A stretch of DNA of 64,000 bases from Thermosynechococcus sp. (GCF_025999095.1 NZ_AP024678.1:2263527-2327526), one strand, 5' to 3'; shown: positions 39,055 through 49,100, counted from the first letter of the stretch. Notes: generated from the sequence alone by a model not told the origin. Numbers and translations are program-made.

Positions 39055-41382
39055 ATGGCTAGCCTAAAAGAGGTTATTGACCGCCAGCTGCGCCAACTAT
39101 TGGGTAGCAGTGCAACCTGGTTCATTGATGTTGGCGATCGCTACCTCAGCATCTGGGTTGAATCCACCAACCTTGATCTCCATCGCCTAGCCACTTGGGG
39201 TAAGACCTTCTGGCAGCAGTGGCAGCGGGGTAGTTTCCTACTCTTTGCGGCAGAACCCTATCAGCCTTTTCCCTATTGGTGGAAAGTGTGGTCTGTTGTC
39301 TCGGCCATACCGCAGGCGACTCCGATAGGGGAAACCGGTGCCAGCGATCGCTTTATCATCTGTGGCTTGGGTAGTTTAGGTCAGTTTTGTATCCAAAGCT
39401 TGCATCGCTTTGCCGGTGAGCATCTGAGGCTTCAGATCTGTGCCGTTGAACGCCAGGCCAACATTGAGTGGGACATTCCCCAGTTGACGGCGTTGCTCAG
39501 TGAACCTGTGATCATCGGTGATTGTCGGCAGGAGGCGGTTCTTAAAGCCGCTGGTATTGACCGCTGCCGCACGCTCCTGGCGGTGACGAGTGATGAGGCC
39601 ACCAATATTGCCACGGCGATTGTGGCTCGGCGCTTAAATCCAAGTGTCCACCTCGTGGTGCGCTCTAGTCGTGATAATCTCAACGCCCTCCTCAAGAAAA
39701 AATTGGGAAACTTTATGGCACTCAATCCCACAGAACTGCCGGCACCGGCCTTTGCCCTTGCAGCCCTTGAGGAGAATATCCTTGCTGTGTTTACGATTGA
39801 GGGGCAACAGTTTCGGGTATTGCAACAAACCATCACTGCTGATAGTCCCCTAGTGGGTATGTCGGCCCACCGCTGGCAGCGCCGCCATCAACGCCTGATT
39901 AGTATTCGCGACTGCCATTCCCAGCCCTCGATCTTCCAGCCGACTCGCCCCCACCGTCTCTTTAACCATTGGCCCTCAGATTGGCGCTTTCAGGCGGGCG
40001 ATCGCCCCATTTGGATTGAACGGGTAGAGAGGGTAACCCCATCGCCAATCTCAGAGCCCCATCCGCTTCAGCAGCTACTTCAGTGGGTACGGCAACTGCC
40101 TGAGCAGGTACAGCGATTTTGGCAGTGGATCCAGAGCGATCGCTCCCGCGAATTGATCTTCAATGGCCTTTGGATTGGCAGTAGTCTGTGGCTGTTGACT
40201 GCTATCCTGCTGCGTTACAACGTCCCCGCGCTAACGTGGCAGAAGGCCTTTGCTGCCGGGTTTATTCTCTTGCTGGGGGGCTTTGGTGATGTCTTTGGCG
40301 GGCTAGACAACGATCCGGTTCCTCCTTGGCTGTTGGTGGTCTGTATTTTGGTGGCGATCGTTAGTCTCCTCTTTATTGTCGGCATCTTGGGACTTTTGGC
40401 GGAAAAACTGCTGCAAGCGCGGTTTGACTTTCTTAAAAAACGTCCTCCTTTGCCCACGGCCGATCACGTGATTGTGGTTGGGCTAGATCGCATTGGTCAG
40501 CAGGTAGTGCAGCTGCTACGGGCCTGCCGTCAACCCCTTGTGCTCCTGGTGGACAACCCAGAGCAGACCCAGCTTTTTGAAGACTTGCCGATGCTCCTTG
40601 GCAACATTCCAGAAAAGCTTCCCCAAGCCCATCTGGAAACCGCCAAAAGTGTGGTTCTCACCACTGCCGATGAAATGTTGAACCTAGAGGCAGCCTTAAT
40701 CGCCCGCCAAGCCACAGAGCAGCGCGAGCCTCCCATTGGGTTGGTCATTGGCATCTACAATCCTACCCTCACCAACGATCTGCGAGATCTCCTCCCCCGC
40801 GCCCGGCCACTCTGTGCCTATGCCCTTGCTGCCGAAGCCTTTGCTGGTGCTGCCTTTGGGGAAACGGTGTTGGGTTTGTTTCAAATTGATCAGCAGACGG
40901 TACTGATTGCCGACTACACCGTTACCGCCGGCGATACCCTTGAGGGCAAGTTGATTGGGGAAGTGGCCTATGGTTATGCCGTCATCCCTATTTTCTACGA
41001 TCGCCACGAGCAGTTTCTGGGCGGTGAAACCCGTCATCAGTTCTTGCCCAGTGACACGCTGCAACTGACGGCGGGCGATCGCCTGATTGTTTTAGCGACG
41101 ATTGATGGCCTACGGCGCATTGAACAGGGCAAAATGGCGCCCCGGCGTCTCTGGCGGCTTTGGGTCGGTCATCCCCGCATCGCGGAAGCGGCCCTAGAAA
41201 TTGGGAATCTGATCACCAAGATCACGGGTCTGCCCCTGCTGCAATCGCGCACCTTTATTCAGCAACTGCCTGCGGCAATCACCCTTGAACTCTATGAACC
41301 CCAAGCCTTTCGCCTCGGTCAACAACTACAAGCCCTCGCCCCGGTGCGCCTGTTTCCCTTGGCAGATCAGGAAAAGGGTTAG
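39055..41382 (+). CDS. RCK-2TM-RCK potassium-channel-like protein
   Basis: A 775-residue protein with an unusual order: a first NAD-binding TrkA-N/RCK domain (RFIICGLGSLGQF near residue 99), then a membrane block (about residues 367-455), then a second RCK domain (HVIVVGLDRIGQQVVQLL near 472) and a TrkA-C-like region (GDRLIVLATIDG). The membrane block has two helices flanking LLLGGFGDVFGG. GGFGD occupies the place of the K-filter TVGYGD, and GFGx filters are known in some K channels. No start of a Kch/Kef antiporter is seen. Likely an ion channel gated by nucleotide or ions, substrate uncertain. It follows cobW by 6 bp. Confidence 0.8.
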   Translation: MASLKEVIDRQLRQLLGSSATWFIDVGDRYLSIWVESTNLDLHRLATWGKTFWQQWQRGSFLLFAAEPYQPFPYWWKVWSVVSAIPQATPIGETGASDRFIICGLGSLGQFCIQSLHRFAGEHLRLQICAVERQANIEWDIPQLTALLSEPVIIGDCRQEAVLKAAGIDRCRTLLAVTSDEATNIATAIVARRLNPSVHLVVRSSRDNLNALLKKKLGNFMALNPTELPAPAFALAALEENILAVFTIEGQQFRVLQQTITADSPLVGMSAHRWQRRHQRLISIRDCHSQPSIFQPTRPHRLFNHWPSDWRFQAGDRPIWIERVERVTPSPISEPHPLQQLLQWVRQLPEQVQRFWQWIQSDRSRELIFNGLWIGSSLWLLTAILLRYNVPALTWQKAFAAGFILLLGGFGDVFGGLDNDPVPPWLLVVCILVAIVSLLFIVGILGLLAEKLLQARFDFLKKRPPLPTADHVIVVGLDRIGQQVVQLLRACRQPLVLLVDNPEQTQLFEDLPMLLGNIPEKLPQAHLETAKSVVLTTADEMLNLEAALIARQATEQREPPIGLVIGIYNPTLTNDLRDLLPRARPLCAYALAAEAFAGAAFGETVLGLFQIDQQTVLIADYTVTAGDTLEGKLIGEVAYGYAVIPIFYDRHEQFLGGETRHQFLPSDTLQLTAGDRLIVLATIDGLRRIEQGKMAPRRLWRLWVGHPRIAEAALEIGNLITKITGLPLLQSRTFIQQLPAAITLELYEPQAFRLGQQLQALAPVRLFPLADQEKG

Positions 41383-41574
41383 GTGAAACTCGGCCTCACC
41401 GATAGCTCTGCATGATCGCAGAGATCGCAGAGATGGAAAGATTGAATAAATTGATTTTATCATTATGACATAGAGTACTGGTCTAATTATTTCGGTCCAT
41501 CAATATTCTGCCTAAATCAAGGTAAAAACATTTACAAAAACCTATCAATTTTTTAGCGCGACTGATGCCAGGGG

Positions 41575-41763
41575 GTAGGGCTAATGTGTCCCTTTGGTTA
41601 AGGAGGCCTGCTTTGTTCATCCTGAGTTCAAGAGTGATAACCAAACTACAGTGGTTGGGGTTTTGTGCTCCACGTTGACGCCCTAGTTTCTGACCCTCTT
41701 ATCTCTTATTGAGAGGGGATGGGATTGTGGCCGGGGGATGATCGTTGCCCCTAGCTTTTTTTT
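41575..41763 (+). ncRNA. candidate structured small RNA, family unknown
   Basis: Three hairpins are visible: TTTGGTTA (41593-41600) with TAACCAAA (41638-41645); CCCTCT (41694-41699) with AGAGGG (41712-41717); and a terminator stem at 41730-41737/41748-41755, with one mismatch and one G-T pair, leading straight into eight T (41756-41763). A terminator so far from the upstream gene (about 350 bp past its stop) and 73 bp before the next ATG argues for a separate transcript. Length near 185 nt would suit 6S RNA, but I see no conserved 6S features. The 5' end is a guess. Confidence 0.4.
41730..41763 (+). terminator. rho-independent terminator after the candidate RNA
   Basis: G-rich arm 41730-41737 pairs with the C-rich arm 41748-41755 (one mismatch and one G-T pair), immediately followed by T8 at 41756-41763. 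It is the strongest plus-strand terminator seen in this gap. Confidence 0.6.
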
Positions 41764-41770
41764 GATATCT

Positions 41771-41798
41771 TTGGCAATTCTAGTCCGCAGGCTAAGAT
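41771..41798 (+). promoter_or_regulatory. promoter of the FHA gene
   Basis: TTGGCA at 41771-41776 and TAAGAT at 41793-41798, spacer 16 bp, lie 38 bp before the ATG and just after the terminator. Motif match only. Confidence 0.45.
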
Positions 41799-41835
41799 AG
41801 TGATTAGCTATCATCCATCAATCTAGGGTGTTCCC

Positions 41836-42489
41836 ATGAGCGGTAACCGTGAGCACCATCTACTCAACATCGAGGATGAAACGGGTAAGCGCACAATCCC
41901 TTTGGAGGCGGCAACCTACTCCATTGGCCGCGATGTCACCAATGCGATTGTCATTCATGGTCACGGTGTCTCACGGCAACACGCCTTGCTGCTGCGGATT
42001 CCCTCACCAAATGGCTATCGCTATCGCGTGGTGGATGGTAATGCTGATGGTAAGCCCAGTGCCAACGGTATCCTAGTGAATGGCCAGCGAGTGCAAAGCC
42101 ATGAGCTCAAAGATGGAGATGAAATTAACTTTGGTGGAGCCGTCAAGGCGCACTACGCCACCGTGTCGATGGGGGATGCGGAGTTTGTCAAATATTTGAA
42201 GAGCGTCAACTATCACAGTATTAAGGCAGTGCCGATGACCGCAACGATTACCCAAGCAGAGGAAGGTGCAGAGGATAAGCAATCAGAAGAAGAAACGAAA
42301 TTTCATGCCACTCCCCCCCCGCTGCCCTCCAATGCTCCGCCACAGTCGGCGCCAACACCCAAATCTGCTTCCCCTTGGCTGCCCATTGTTGCCGGGATAG
42401 TTATTGTTCTTGCGATCGCGGGAATTGGCCTTGTGGTCATGAACCGACCCCCTGCCCCCCAACCACAGACCCCCACGCAAACGCAGTGA
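41836..42489 (+). CDS. FHA-domain protein with C-terminal membrane anchor
   Basis: A 217-residue protein. Residues about 8-105 form a forkhead-associated domain that binds phosphothreonine: YSIGRDVTNAIVIHGHGVSRQHALLL, given as YSIGRDVTNAI and GVSRQHALLL, plus SANGILVNGQRV. A low-complexity Ser/Pro/Gln linker follows, then a transmembrane helix (WLPIVAGIVIVLAIAGIGLVV, about 177-198) and a short PAPQPQ tail. It probably tethers phosphorylated partners of a Ser/Thr kinase to a membrane. No kinase is adjacent. Its stop overlaps the next start by 1 nt (TGATG). Confidence 0.85.
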   Translation: MSGNREHHLLNIEDETGKRTIPLEAATYSIGRDVTNAIVIHGHGVSRQHALLLRIPSPNGYRYRVVDGNADGKPSANGILVNGQRVQSHELKDGDEINFGGAVKAHYATVSMGDAEFVKYLKSVNYHSIKAVPMTATITQAEEGAEDKQSEEETKFHATPPPLPSNAPPQSAPTPKSASPWLPIVAGIVIVLAIAGIGLVVMNRPPAPQPQTPTQTQ

Positions 42490-43391
42490 TGGCCTCTTCC
42501 AAAAACTTAGCTCCTGCTTTGAACTCAATCTGGCAACCCCAACCCACCGCAGACGGCTCTTTTACATTTTTTTCTTCAGAGTTTGGCGAAACATTCCATA
42601 GCCTTGGGGGAGCGCGTCAAGAAGCCTTTGAAAAGTTTGCGATCGCCACCGCTTTGCCCCGCAAAGCCCAAGCCTCTCATCTGCGGCTTTTGGACATCTG
42701 CTATGGTTTGGGCTACAACACTGCCGCGGCGCTAGAGGTCATTTGGCAGCACAATCCCACCTGTCAGGTCACGATCATCGGCCTCGAGCTAGATGTGGGC
42801 GTTGCCCAAGCAGCTTTAGCGGTGATGCCCCCTTGGCCAGCAGCGGTTCAAGAGATTCTTGAGGGATTGGCTCAGCAACAGCGGGTGAGCACCCCACGGT
42901 GTGAGGCACGACTTTTAATTGGGGATGCCCGCCAAACGATTCAAGACCTCGTTTGCCAAGGATTCCAAGCCGATGCGATTTTTCTCGATCCCTTTTCACC
43001 CCAGCGCTGTCCGCAACTGTGGACGGTAGAGTTTCTCAGCTTAGTGGCTCAGTGTTTGGCACCGGCGGGGCATTTAGCCACCTATTGTCGCGCTGCGGCC
43101 GTTCGCTCTGCTTTACAGGCGGCGGGTTTACACCTTGGGACGCTGCCAATTGTTGCCCGCCAGCACAGCCATGAATGGGCACAGGGAACCGTGGCTCGCT
43201 GGCAACCAGATCAACTCATTCCCCTGTCGCTGATGGAACAGGAACATTTGCAAACCCGGGCGGGTATTCCCTACCGCGATCCCCACCTGCGGGATAGTGC
43301 CCAGACGATTCGATGGCGCCGCCAAGTGGAGCAGCAAACTGCTAACCGTGAGTCTACGAGTCGTTGGCGACACCGCTGGGGCATTACCTAG
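42489..43391 (+). CDS. MnmC-like SAM-dependent methyltransferase (DUF752)
   Basis: A 300-residue protein related to the methyltransferase part of MnmC, which finishes 5-methylaminomethyl-2-thiouridine at tRNA position 34. Matches: TADGSFTFFSSEFGETFHS, LLDICYGLGYNTAAALE (SAM motif I), and AIFLDPFSPQRCPQLWTVEF, shown as AIFLDPFSPQRCPQLW. The FAD oxidase half of E. coli MnmC is absent, as is usual for DUF752 proteins. ATG 42489 overlaps the FHA stop; a longer frame to 42375 would overlap the FHA gene. It ends in an 8-bp convergent overlap with the M50 gene. Confidence 0.78.
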   Translation: MASSKNLAPALNSIWQPQPTADGSFTFFSSEFGETFHSLGGARQEAFEKFAIATALPRKAQASHLRLLDICYGLGYNTAAALEVIWQHNPTCQVTIIGLELDVGVAQAALAVMPPWPAAVQEILEGLAQQQRVSTPRCEARLLIGDARQTIQDLVCQGFQADAIFLDPFSPQRCPQLWTVEFLSLVAQCLAPAGHLATYCRAAAVRSALQAAGLHLGTLPIVARQHSHEWAQGTVARWQPDQLIPLSLMEQEHLQTRAGIPYRDPHLRDSAQTIRWRRQVEQQTANRESTSRWRHRWGIT

Positions 43392-44127
43392 GGCGGGTAT
43401 AGGCCACCTTGAGACTCCACAGCAGCAACCCCAAGGTCATCAGAGAAATGATTGCTCCCCACAGCCAATAGGGAAGCCAGAGGTACCGTTGAAGAAGCCC
43501 CGTATCGGAGAGCTGGCCCCCCGGAATGGCCTGGGTAAAAAGGTAGTCCACCTGCTGAAATGTGCTAATACAGGCCTGAACCCCAAGGAACTGAATGGCA
43601 ATCCCCTTGAGCCAGCGATTGCCGCAATAGGCCACCAGCAGAATGGCAATCGCCACCAAGGTCATGAACACAATGCCAAAGAGCGATCGCACCCACAGCA
43701 GCAGCGAAACTAGGATCAGCATCCCCAGTGCTTTGAGACAGAGGTCTGTGGCACGATGGGAGCGGCTCGACAAAATAAAGAGACTGCCAGCGATCGCCGG
43801 TCCCAGTGGCCCGCCCATGGCGACTAAACCCTGTCCTAAATTTCCCAGGAGCACCTCGCCGCCATAGCGGGCAAATCCTGAACCATTGGGATTGATGACT
43901 AATTGCTGAAAGTAGCCCCCCAACAGAATTGCCGTGAGGCCATGCCCCATTTCATGGAACCATGTGGCCAAGATTGTAAAGGGATAGAGCAGATACTTCC
44001 CCAGGGGAATCTGCCAAAGAACAATTGTGGCCAGGGCGGCGATCGCCAGCAGCAGTGCCGAACCGGGTTTCTCACTGGCCGAAACGTCCAGCGGGGGGGA
44101 TTTGGGGTCTGGACGAAAGCCAAACAT
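43384..44127 (-). CDS. M50-type membrane metallopeptidase
   Basis: A 247-residue multi-helix membrane protein. The zinc motif HEMGH is in WFHEMGHGLTAILLGG, set in the first third and followed by GSGFARYGGE. This is the layout of the M50B peptidase-like family of intramembrane proteases. It lacks a PDZ domain and is shorter than RseP-type site-2 proteases. The second Asp ligand (usually NxxPxxxxDG) is not clear, so activity is uncertain. It converges with the MnmC-like gene; the infC stop is 17 bp from its start. Confidence 0.75.
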   Translation of the reverse strand: MFGFRPDPKSPPLDVSASEKPGSALLLAIAALATIVLWQIPLGKYLLYPFTILATWFHEMGHGLTAILLGGYFQQLVINPNGSGFARYGGEVLLGNLGQGLVAMGGPLGPAIAGSLFILSSRSHRATDLCLKALGMLILVSLLLWVRSLFGIVFMTLVAIAILLVAYCGNRWLKGIAIQFLGVQACISTFQQVDYLFTQAIPGGQLSDTGLLQRYLWLPYWLWGAIISLMTLGLLLWSLKVAYTRPR

Positions 44128-44143
44128 ACGCCCCCAGCATTGA

Positions 44144-44674
44144 TTACCGCTTGGGTGCCAAAAACATGATCATATTGCGCCCTTCTTGCTTCGGTGCCTG
44201 CTGCACTTCGGCCACCGCTTGCAGGTCATTGGCCATACGGTTGAGGAGTTCTTCTGCCAAGTGGGAGTGCTGAATTTCTCGGCCTCGGAATGTCACCGTA
44301 GCCTTCACCTTGTCCCCGGCTTTGAGGAAACGCTCAGCGCGGTTGATACAAACGTTGTAATCGTGTTCTTCGATTTTGTAGCGCATCTTCACCTCTTTGA
44401 CATCGGAGGTATGCTGCTTTTTGCGAGCTTCCCGCGCCTTCTTTTCCTGTTCAAAGCGAAACTTGCCGTAGTCAATAATTTTGCAGACGGGGGGATCTGC
44501 TTTGTCACTGACGAGAACCAGGTCAAGCTCCTTTTCGCGGGCGATCGCGATCGCCTCTTGGGACGACATAATCCCCAATTGGGACCCATCAGTATCCACC
44601 ACCCGCACCCGCGGAAAACGGATGCGCTCATTAATCATGGGTTGTTCTTGCTGTGTTTTCTTGGTAAGAGCCAC
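44144..44674 (-). CDS. infC: translation initiation factor IF-3
   Basis: IF-3 prevents premature 50S joining and checks start codon choice. The 176-residue protein contains the N-domain [21 protein letters not shown], given as [12 protein letters not shown], and the linker-to-C-domain region [20 protein letters not shown], shown as [14 protein letters not shown]. The C-domain shows [20 protein letters not shown]. The start is GTG 44672-44674 (VALTKK); IF-3 genes often use a non-ATG start as part of autoregulation. A 267-bp region with 18-bp repeats lies between it and the RND operon, transcribed divergently. Confidence 0.95.
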   Translation of the reverse strand: MALTKKTQQEQPMINERIRFPRVRVVDTDGSQLGIMSSQEAIAIAREKELDLVLVSDKADPPVCKIIDYGKFRFEQEKKAREARKKQHTSDVKEVKMRYKIEEHDYNVCINRAERFLKAGDKVKATVTFRGREIQHSHLAEELLNRMANDLQAVAEVQQAPKQEGRNMIMFLAPKR

Positions 44675-44818
44675 TGGTACCTGTACTGTCGTTGATAAAG
44701 GTTGGTGCAGGAATTGTCCTAGCCTCTAAGGTAGGCCAGAAATGACCCCCTGCCCCTTGCTCTACATCTTAGCGGAGGATTGCCAATAGAAGGTATTCTC
44801 TCCGCACCCCAGATATAC

Positions 44819-44866
44819 AAAACTCATCATTAAACTAATCATTAAAGCAAAACTAATCATTAAAGC
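44819..44866 (+). repeat. 18-bp tandem repeat upstream of the RND pump
   Basis: AAACTAATCATTAAAGC occurs at 44832-44848 and again at 44850-44866 (18-bp period). A third, partial and altered copy (AAACTCATCATTAA) precedes them. The core TAATCATTA is an imperfect palindrome. Located 76 bp before the pump's first ATG and 158 bp from the infC start, it is well placed to act as an operator, but no regulator gene is adjacent. Confidence 0.75.
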
Positions 44867-44941
44867 AGCACTCGCCATAGGTGCCTTTAGGCTAGACTGA
44901 GGGTACTTATTGCCTACGCTGGGTCCCATAGGGTCTGAGGT

Positions 44942-46150
44942 ATGGTGCAACGGCAACTGTTCACATCAGCTCTCCTAGGAAGTCTTTGCTTCCTTGTTAC
45001 CGCCTGTGGTCAACCAAAGGCAAAGGCTCCCCCCCCAGCGGCGCGGGTGAAACTTGCGGCGGTTCAAACGGAAACTCTCTCGCAAACCGCTGTTTACAAC
45101 GCCTCTTTGCAATCCCGTGAGTCCATCACCCTCCAACCCCAAGTTTCGGGTCGAATTGCTCAAATCTATGTTCAAAACGGTCAGTTTGTCAATCAAGGTC
45201 AGCCCCTCATCCTCATTGACCCCTCAGAACAGCAAGCCGTTGTTGCTAGCAATTTAGCCGCGATTCAATCCGCTCAAGCCAATGTAGAGAATGCCCGCTC
45301 CATCCTCCGCGCCCTTGAAGCCCAGCGACGTGCCAATCTCGCCACCGTAGAGTTCAATCGGATTCAAGCGGAACGCTATACGGCCCTCCTGGCAGAAGGG
45401 GCTGTTGCCAAAGAACAAGCGCAGTCCTTCATCACCAGCTTTCGCACCGCCCAAGCAGCACTCCAACAAACCGAAGCCGATATTCGTGCCCAACAGGCCA
45501 CCATTGCTCGCTTAGAAAAGGCCCTCCTTGCTGCCCAAGCTAACGCCCAGCAGCAGGCCGTTGTCCTGAACTGGTTTCAGGTGCGCGCTCCCTTTAGTGG
45601 TGTTGTTGGCAATATTCCCCCCAAAGTGGGCGATTTTGTAACCCCCCAAACCAACCTCCTCACCCTGACCTCAAATCAACCTTTAGAGGTCTATATTCAA
45701 GTGCCCATTGAGCAGATCTCCCGCATTCGGGTGGGAACGCCGGTGGAGTTAGTAGATATGAATGGCAGTGTTGTCGGTAGGAGTTCCGTTTTTTTCATTG
45801 CCCCCAACACCACCAACAATACCCAAACTATTTTAGTTAAAGCCCTCTACAACAATACTCGGAATAATCTCCGTGCCGATCAACAAATTCAAGCCCGTAT
45901 CATTCTCGATCAGCAACCGGGGATTCTGGTGCCGACGACGGCTGTCTCCAATCTTGCCGGCCAAAACTTTGTCTTTGTCGCCGAAAAAGACACCGAGGGC
46001 AACATGATTGCCAAACAAAAGCCCATTCAAGTGGGGGCGATCCAAGGGAACAGATATCAAGTTTTTCAAGGCCTCAAACCGGGAGAGCAAATTGTTGTCT
46101 CGGGAATTCAGCGCCTGCGCGATGGTGTGCCCATTACTCCTGAGTCTTAA
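44942..46150 (+). CDS. RND efflux periplasmic adaptor (membrane fusion) lipoprotein
   Basis: A 402-residue AcrA/HlyD-type adaptor that links an inner-membrane RND pump to an outer-membrane channel. The N-terminus is a lipoprotein signal with lipobox FLVTACGQ (Cys22). Then come the lipoyl half (RESITLQPQVSGRIAQIYVQNGQ, given as SGRIAQIYVQNGQFVNQGQ), a long alpha-hairpin (residues about 100-200, Ala/Gln-rich), the second lipoyl half (VRAPFSGVVGNIPPKVGDF) and the beta-barrel. It is followed after 6 bp by the RND permease. The substrate is unknown. Confidence 0.92.
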   Translation: MVQRQLFTSALLGSLCFLVTACGQPKAKAPPPAARVKLAAVQTETLSQTAVYNASLQSRESITLQPQVSGRIAQIYVQNGQFVNQGQPLILIDPSEQQAVVASNLAAIQSAQANVENARSILRALEAQRRANLATVEFNRIQAERYTALLAEGAVAKEQAQSFITSFRTAQAALQQTEADIRAQQATIARLEKALLAAQANAQQQAVVLNWFQVRAPFSGVVGNIPPKVGDFVTPQTNLLTLTSNQPLEVYIQVPIEQISRIRVGTPVELVDMNGSVVGRSSVFFIAPNTTNNTQTILVKALYNNTRNNLRADQQIQARIILDQQPGILVPTTAVSNLAGQNFVFVAEKDTEGNMIAKQKPIQVGAIQGNRYQVFQGLKPGEQIVVSGIQRLRDGVPITPES

Positions 46151-46156
46151 AAGAGC

Positions 46157-49100
46157 ATGATTAGCAATTTTTTTATTAAGCGCCCCGTTTTTGCAACAGT
46201 TTGTTCTCTACTAATTATTCTGGTGGGGGCGATCGCGCTGCCAACGCTGCCCATTGAGTACTACCCTAACGTCAGACCACCGACAATTCAGGTGTCTGCC
46301 AACTATGCCGGTGCTAATGCTGAAACCGTCGAAACGAATGTCACCACGATCCTAGAAACGCAAATTAATGGCGTGGAAGGGATGGATTACATTGACTCCA
46401 CCAGTAATAGCTTTGGCAACAGCAATATCACGATTACCTTCACTGAGGGCTATGACGAAAACATTGCTGCGGTAGATGTGAATAACTTAGTTGCCTCTGT
46501 TACCTCACAACTGCCACCAGAGGTCATTAACACTGGGGTCAATGTTAGCAAATCCACGAATCAGATTGTTTTGGCCTTAGCCCTGTACCCAGAGGAGGGC
46601 TACGACTACGATGCCACCTTCATCAGCAATTACGCGACCCTCTATGTGGTACAACCGCTGCAACGTCTGAAGGGCGTAGGAAAGGTTCAGGTCTTTGGTC
46701 AACGCACCTATGCGATGCGGATTTGGCTTGATCCCAATCGCTTAGCCAGTCGCGGTCTCACGGCTCAGGATGTGGTGCGCGCTCTCTCTGATCAGAACGT
46801 CCAAGTGGGGGCCGGGATTATTGGTGCCCCCCCAGCACCAGAGGGACAGGAGTTTCAAATTTCCATTCAAGCCCAAAGTCGCTTGGCCTCAGAAGAAGAG
46901 TTTGCCGACATTATTGTTCAGCGCGGTGAAGATGGTTCCGTGGTTCGCATTCGCGATGTCGGTCGCACCGAGCTCGGAGCACAAAACTACAACACCAACT
47001 TTCAGTTTGATGGTCGTAACGCGGTCGGGATTGGTATCTATCAACTCAGTAGTGCCAACGCCCTCGACATTGCCCGTGCTGTGGAAGCGGAGATGGCTAT
47101 TTTAGCCGAGAAATTTCCGCCGGGCCTGAAATGGAGTACGGGATTTAGCACCACCGATGCGGTGCAGGAGTCGATCAAAGAGGTGGTCATTACCCTGATT
47201 GTGGCCATCATCCTTGTGATTGCGGTGATCTTTTTATTTCTTCAAGATTGGCGTGCCACAATTATTCCATCGGTGACGATCCCCGTCTCGTTGATCGGCA
47301 CTTTTGCGTTTATGAAGGCTTTTGGGTTCTCGATTAACAGTTTGACCCTGTTTGGTCTGGTGCTGGCGACGGGGCTGGTGGTGGATGATGCGATTGTGGT
47401 CGTGGAAAATGTTACCCGTCTCATCGAAGACGAGGGCATGACTCCCCAAGAAGCGGCCAGTCGCTCAATGGCGGAAGTCACCGGCGCGTTGATTGCCACC
47501 TCATTGGTGATGATGGCGGTCTTCATTCCCGTGGCCTTTTTTCCGGGAGTGACTGGGCGGCTGTATCAGCAGTTTGCTTTGACGATTGTCTTTGCGATCG
47601 CCCTTTCTACTTTTAATGCCTTAACCCTTTCTCCCCCTTTGTGTGCCCTGCTCCTACGGCGGGAACGTCCCCCGATGGCGAACTTTATCTTGTTTCGCTG
47701 GATTAACCGCTTGATTGCAAGAACGCGGCGGGGCTATGCGCGAAGCCTAAATGTGATTGTGCGACTAAAATACTGGGTGCTGGCGGGTTTTGTCGCACTG
47801 CTGGGGGTGACCTACTGGCTATTTCAGATCGTTCCCGGTGGCTTTGTCCCCCAAGAGGATCAGGGCTATTTTGTCACCCTCATACAATCACCCCAAGGGG
47901 TCTCCCTAGAATACACGAGTAATATTGTCTTCAAAACAGCGGAGGCGATCGCCCAAAATCCAGCGGTCGAACATACCTTTGCCATTGCCGGCTTTAGCTT
48001 CTTTGGCACCGGTTCAGATAAAGGAATTATCTTTACGAGTCTCAAGCCTTGGTCACGGCGGCCAACCCTTGATCAGTTGCTACCCCAGTTTCAGAAGGTG
48101 GTCGCGGGTGAACTCGGAGCAGTGGTATTTTCGTCCAATGTGCCGACCATTAACCTTGGTGGGAGTGGCCTTGGCGGCTTTGATATGCAGGTGATGGACC
48201 AGCAGGGTCTAGGTCTTGAAACCCTTGCAAGTTCGGTGAACGAGCTGATCCTAAAAGCAAATAGCACTCCCGGTTTTGTTGCTGTTAATACCCCCTTTGC
48301 CATTAATGCTCCCCAGTTAAATGTGACGGTTGATCGCACCCGCGCCCTTGCCTTGGGGATTTCCCTCAAGGACATTTTTAATGCTATGCAGATTTACTTG
48401 GGGTCGTTATACGTTAACCAATTCACAATCTTTGCCCGCAGTTACCAAGTGATTGTGCAGGCGGATAAGCAGTTTCGCTCGAATCCCGATGACATCAACC
48501 GCATCTATGTGCGTTCAGAGCAAAATGCCCTCATTCCCCTCAGTAATCTCGTAAAAATTGAAGAGGTCTCGGCACCGCCCATTATTTATCACCATAACTT
48601 GTTCCGTTCGGCAGAGGTGACCGGCCAAACTGTGCCGCCCCTCAGCGATCGTCAAGCGATAATGACAATGGCCTCTTTGGCTGAGGAGGTTCTCCCCACT
48701 GGTATCGGCTATAGCTGGACGGGGTTATCCCTAGAGTCCATCCGCTCCGCAGGCCAAGCACCGTTGATTTTTGGCCTTGGTCTGGTGTTTGTGTTCCTCG
48801 TGCTCTCAGCGCAGTACGAAAGCTATATTGACCCCTTGATCATCATCCTTGCGGTGCCTTTGGCAATCATGGGTGCTTTGCTGGCACAGTGGTTGCGGGG
48901 GCTGAATAATGATGTATTTTGCCAAATTGGCTTGGTGATGCTGATTGGCCTCGCCAGTAAGAATGCGATCCTGATTGTGGAGTTTGCCAACCAAATTCGT
49001 GAAAGCAAGGGCAGTGGCATTGTCAAGTCGGTGATTCATGCGGCCGAAGAACGGCTGCGCCCCATTTTAATGACGGCAATCTCCTTCATTTTGGGCATCT

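Larger units (their letters stand above)
41383..41835. other. intergenic region with candidate structured RNA
   Basis: A 453-bp AT-rich gap between the channel and FHA genes, with no convincing ORF. Its second half holds a hairpin-rich stretch ending in a terminator (see the ncRNA entry), and its last part holds the FHA promoter. The first part (41383-41570) is unassigned. Confidence 0.7.

Noticed and set aside
41383-41763. RNase P RNA, tmRNA or SRP RNA in the FHA upstream gap
   Set aside because: None of the conserved core motifs of these RNAs (for example GAAAGTCCGGG or GGAAGCAGCC type sequence) is present.
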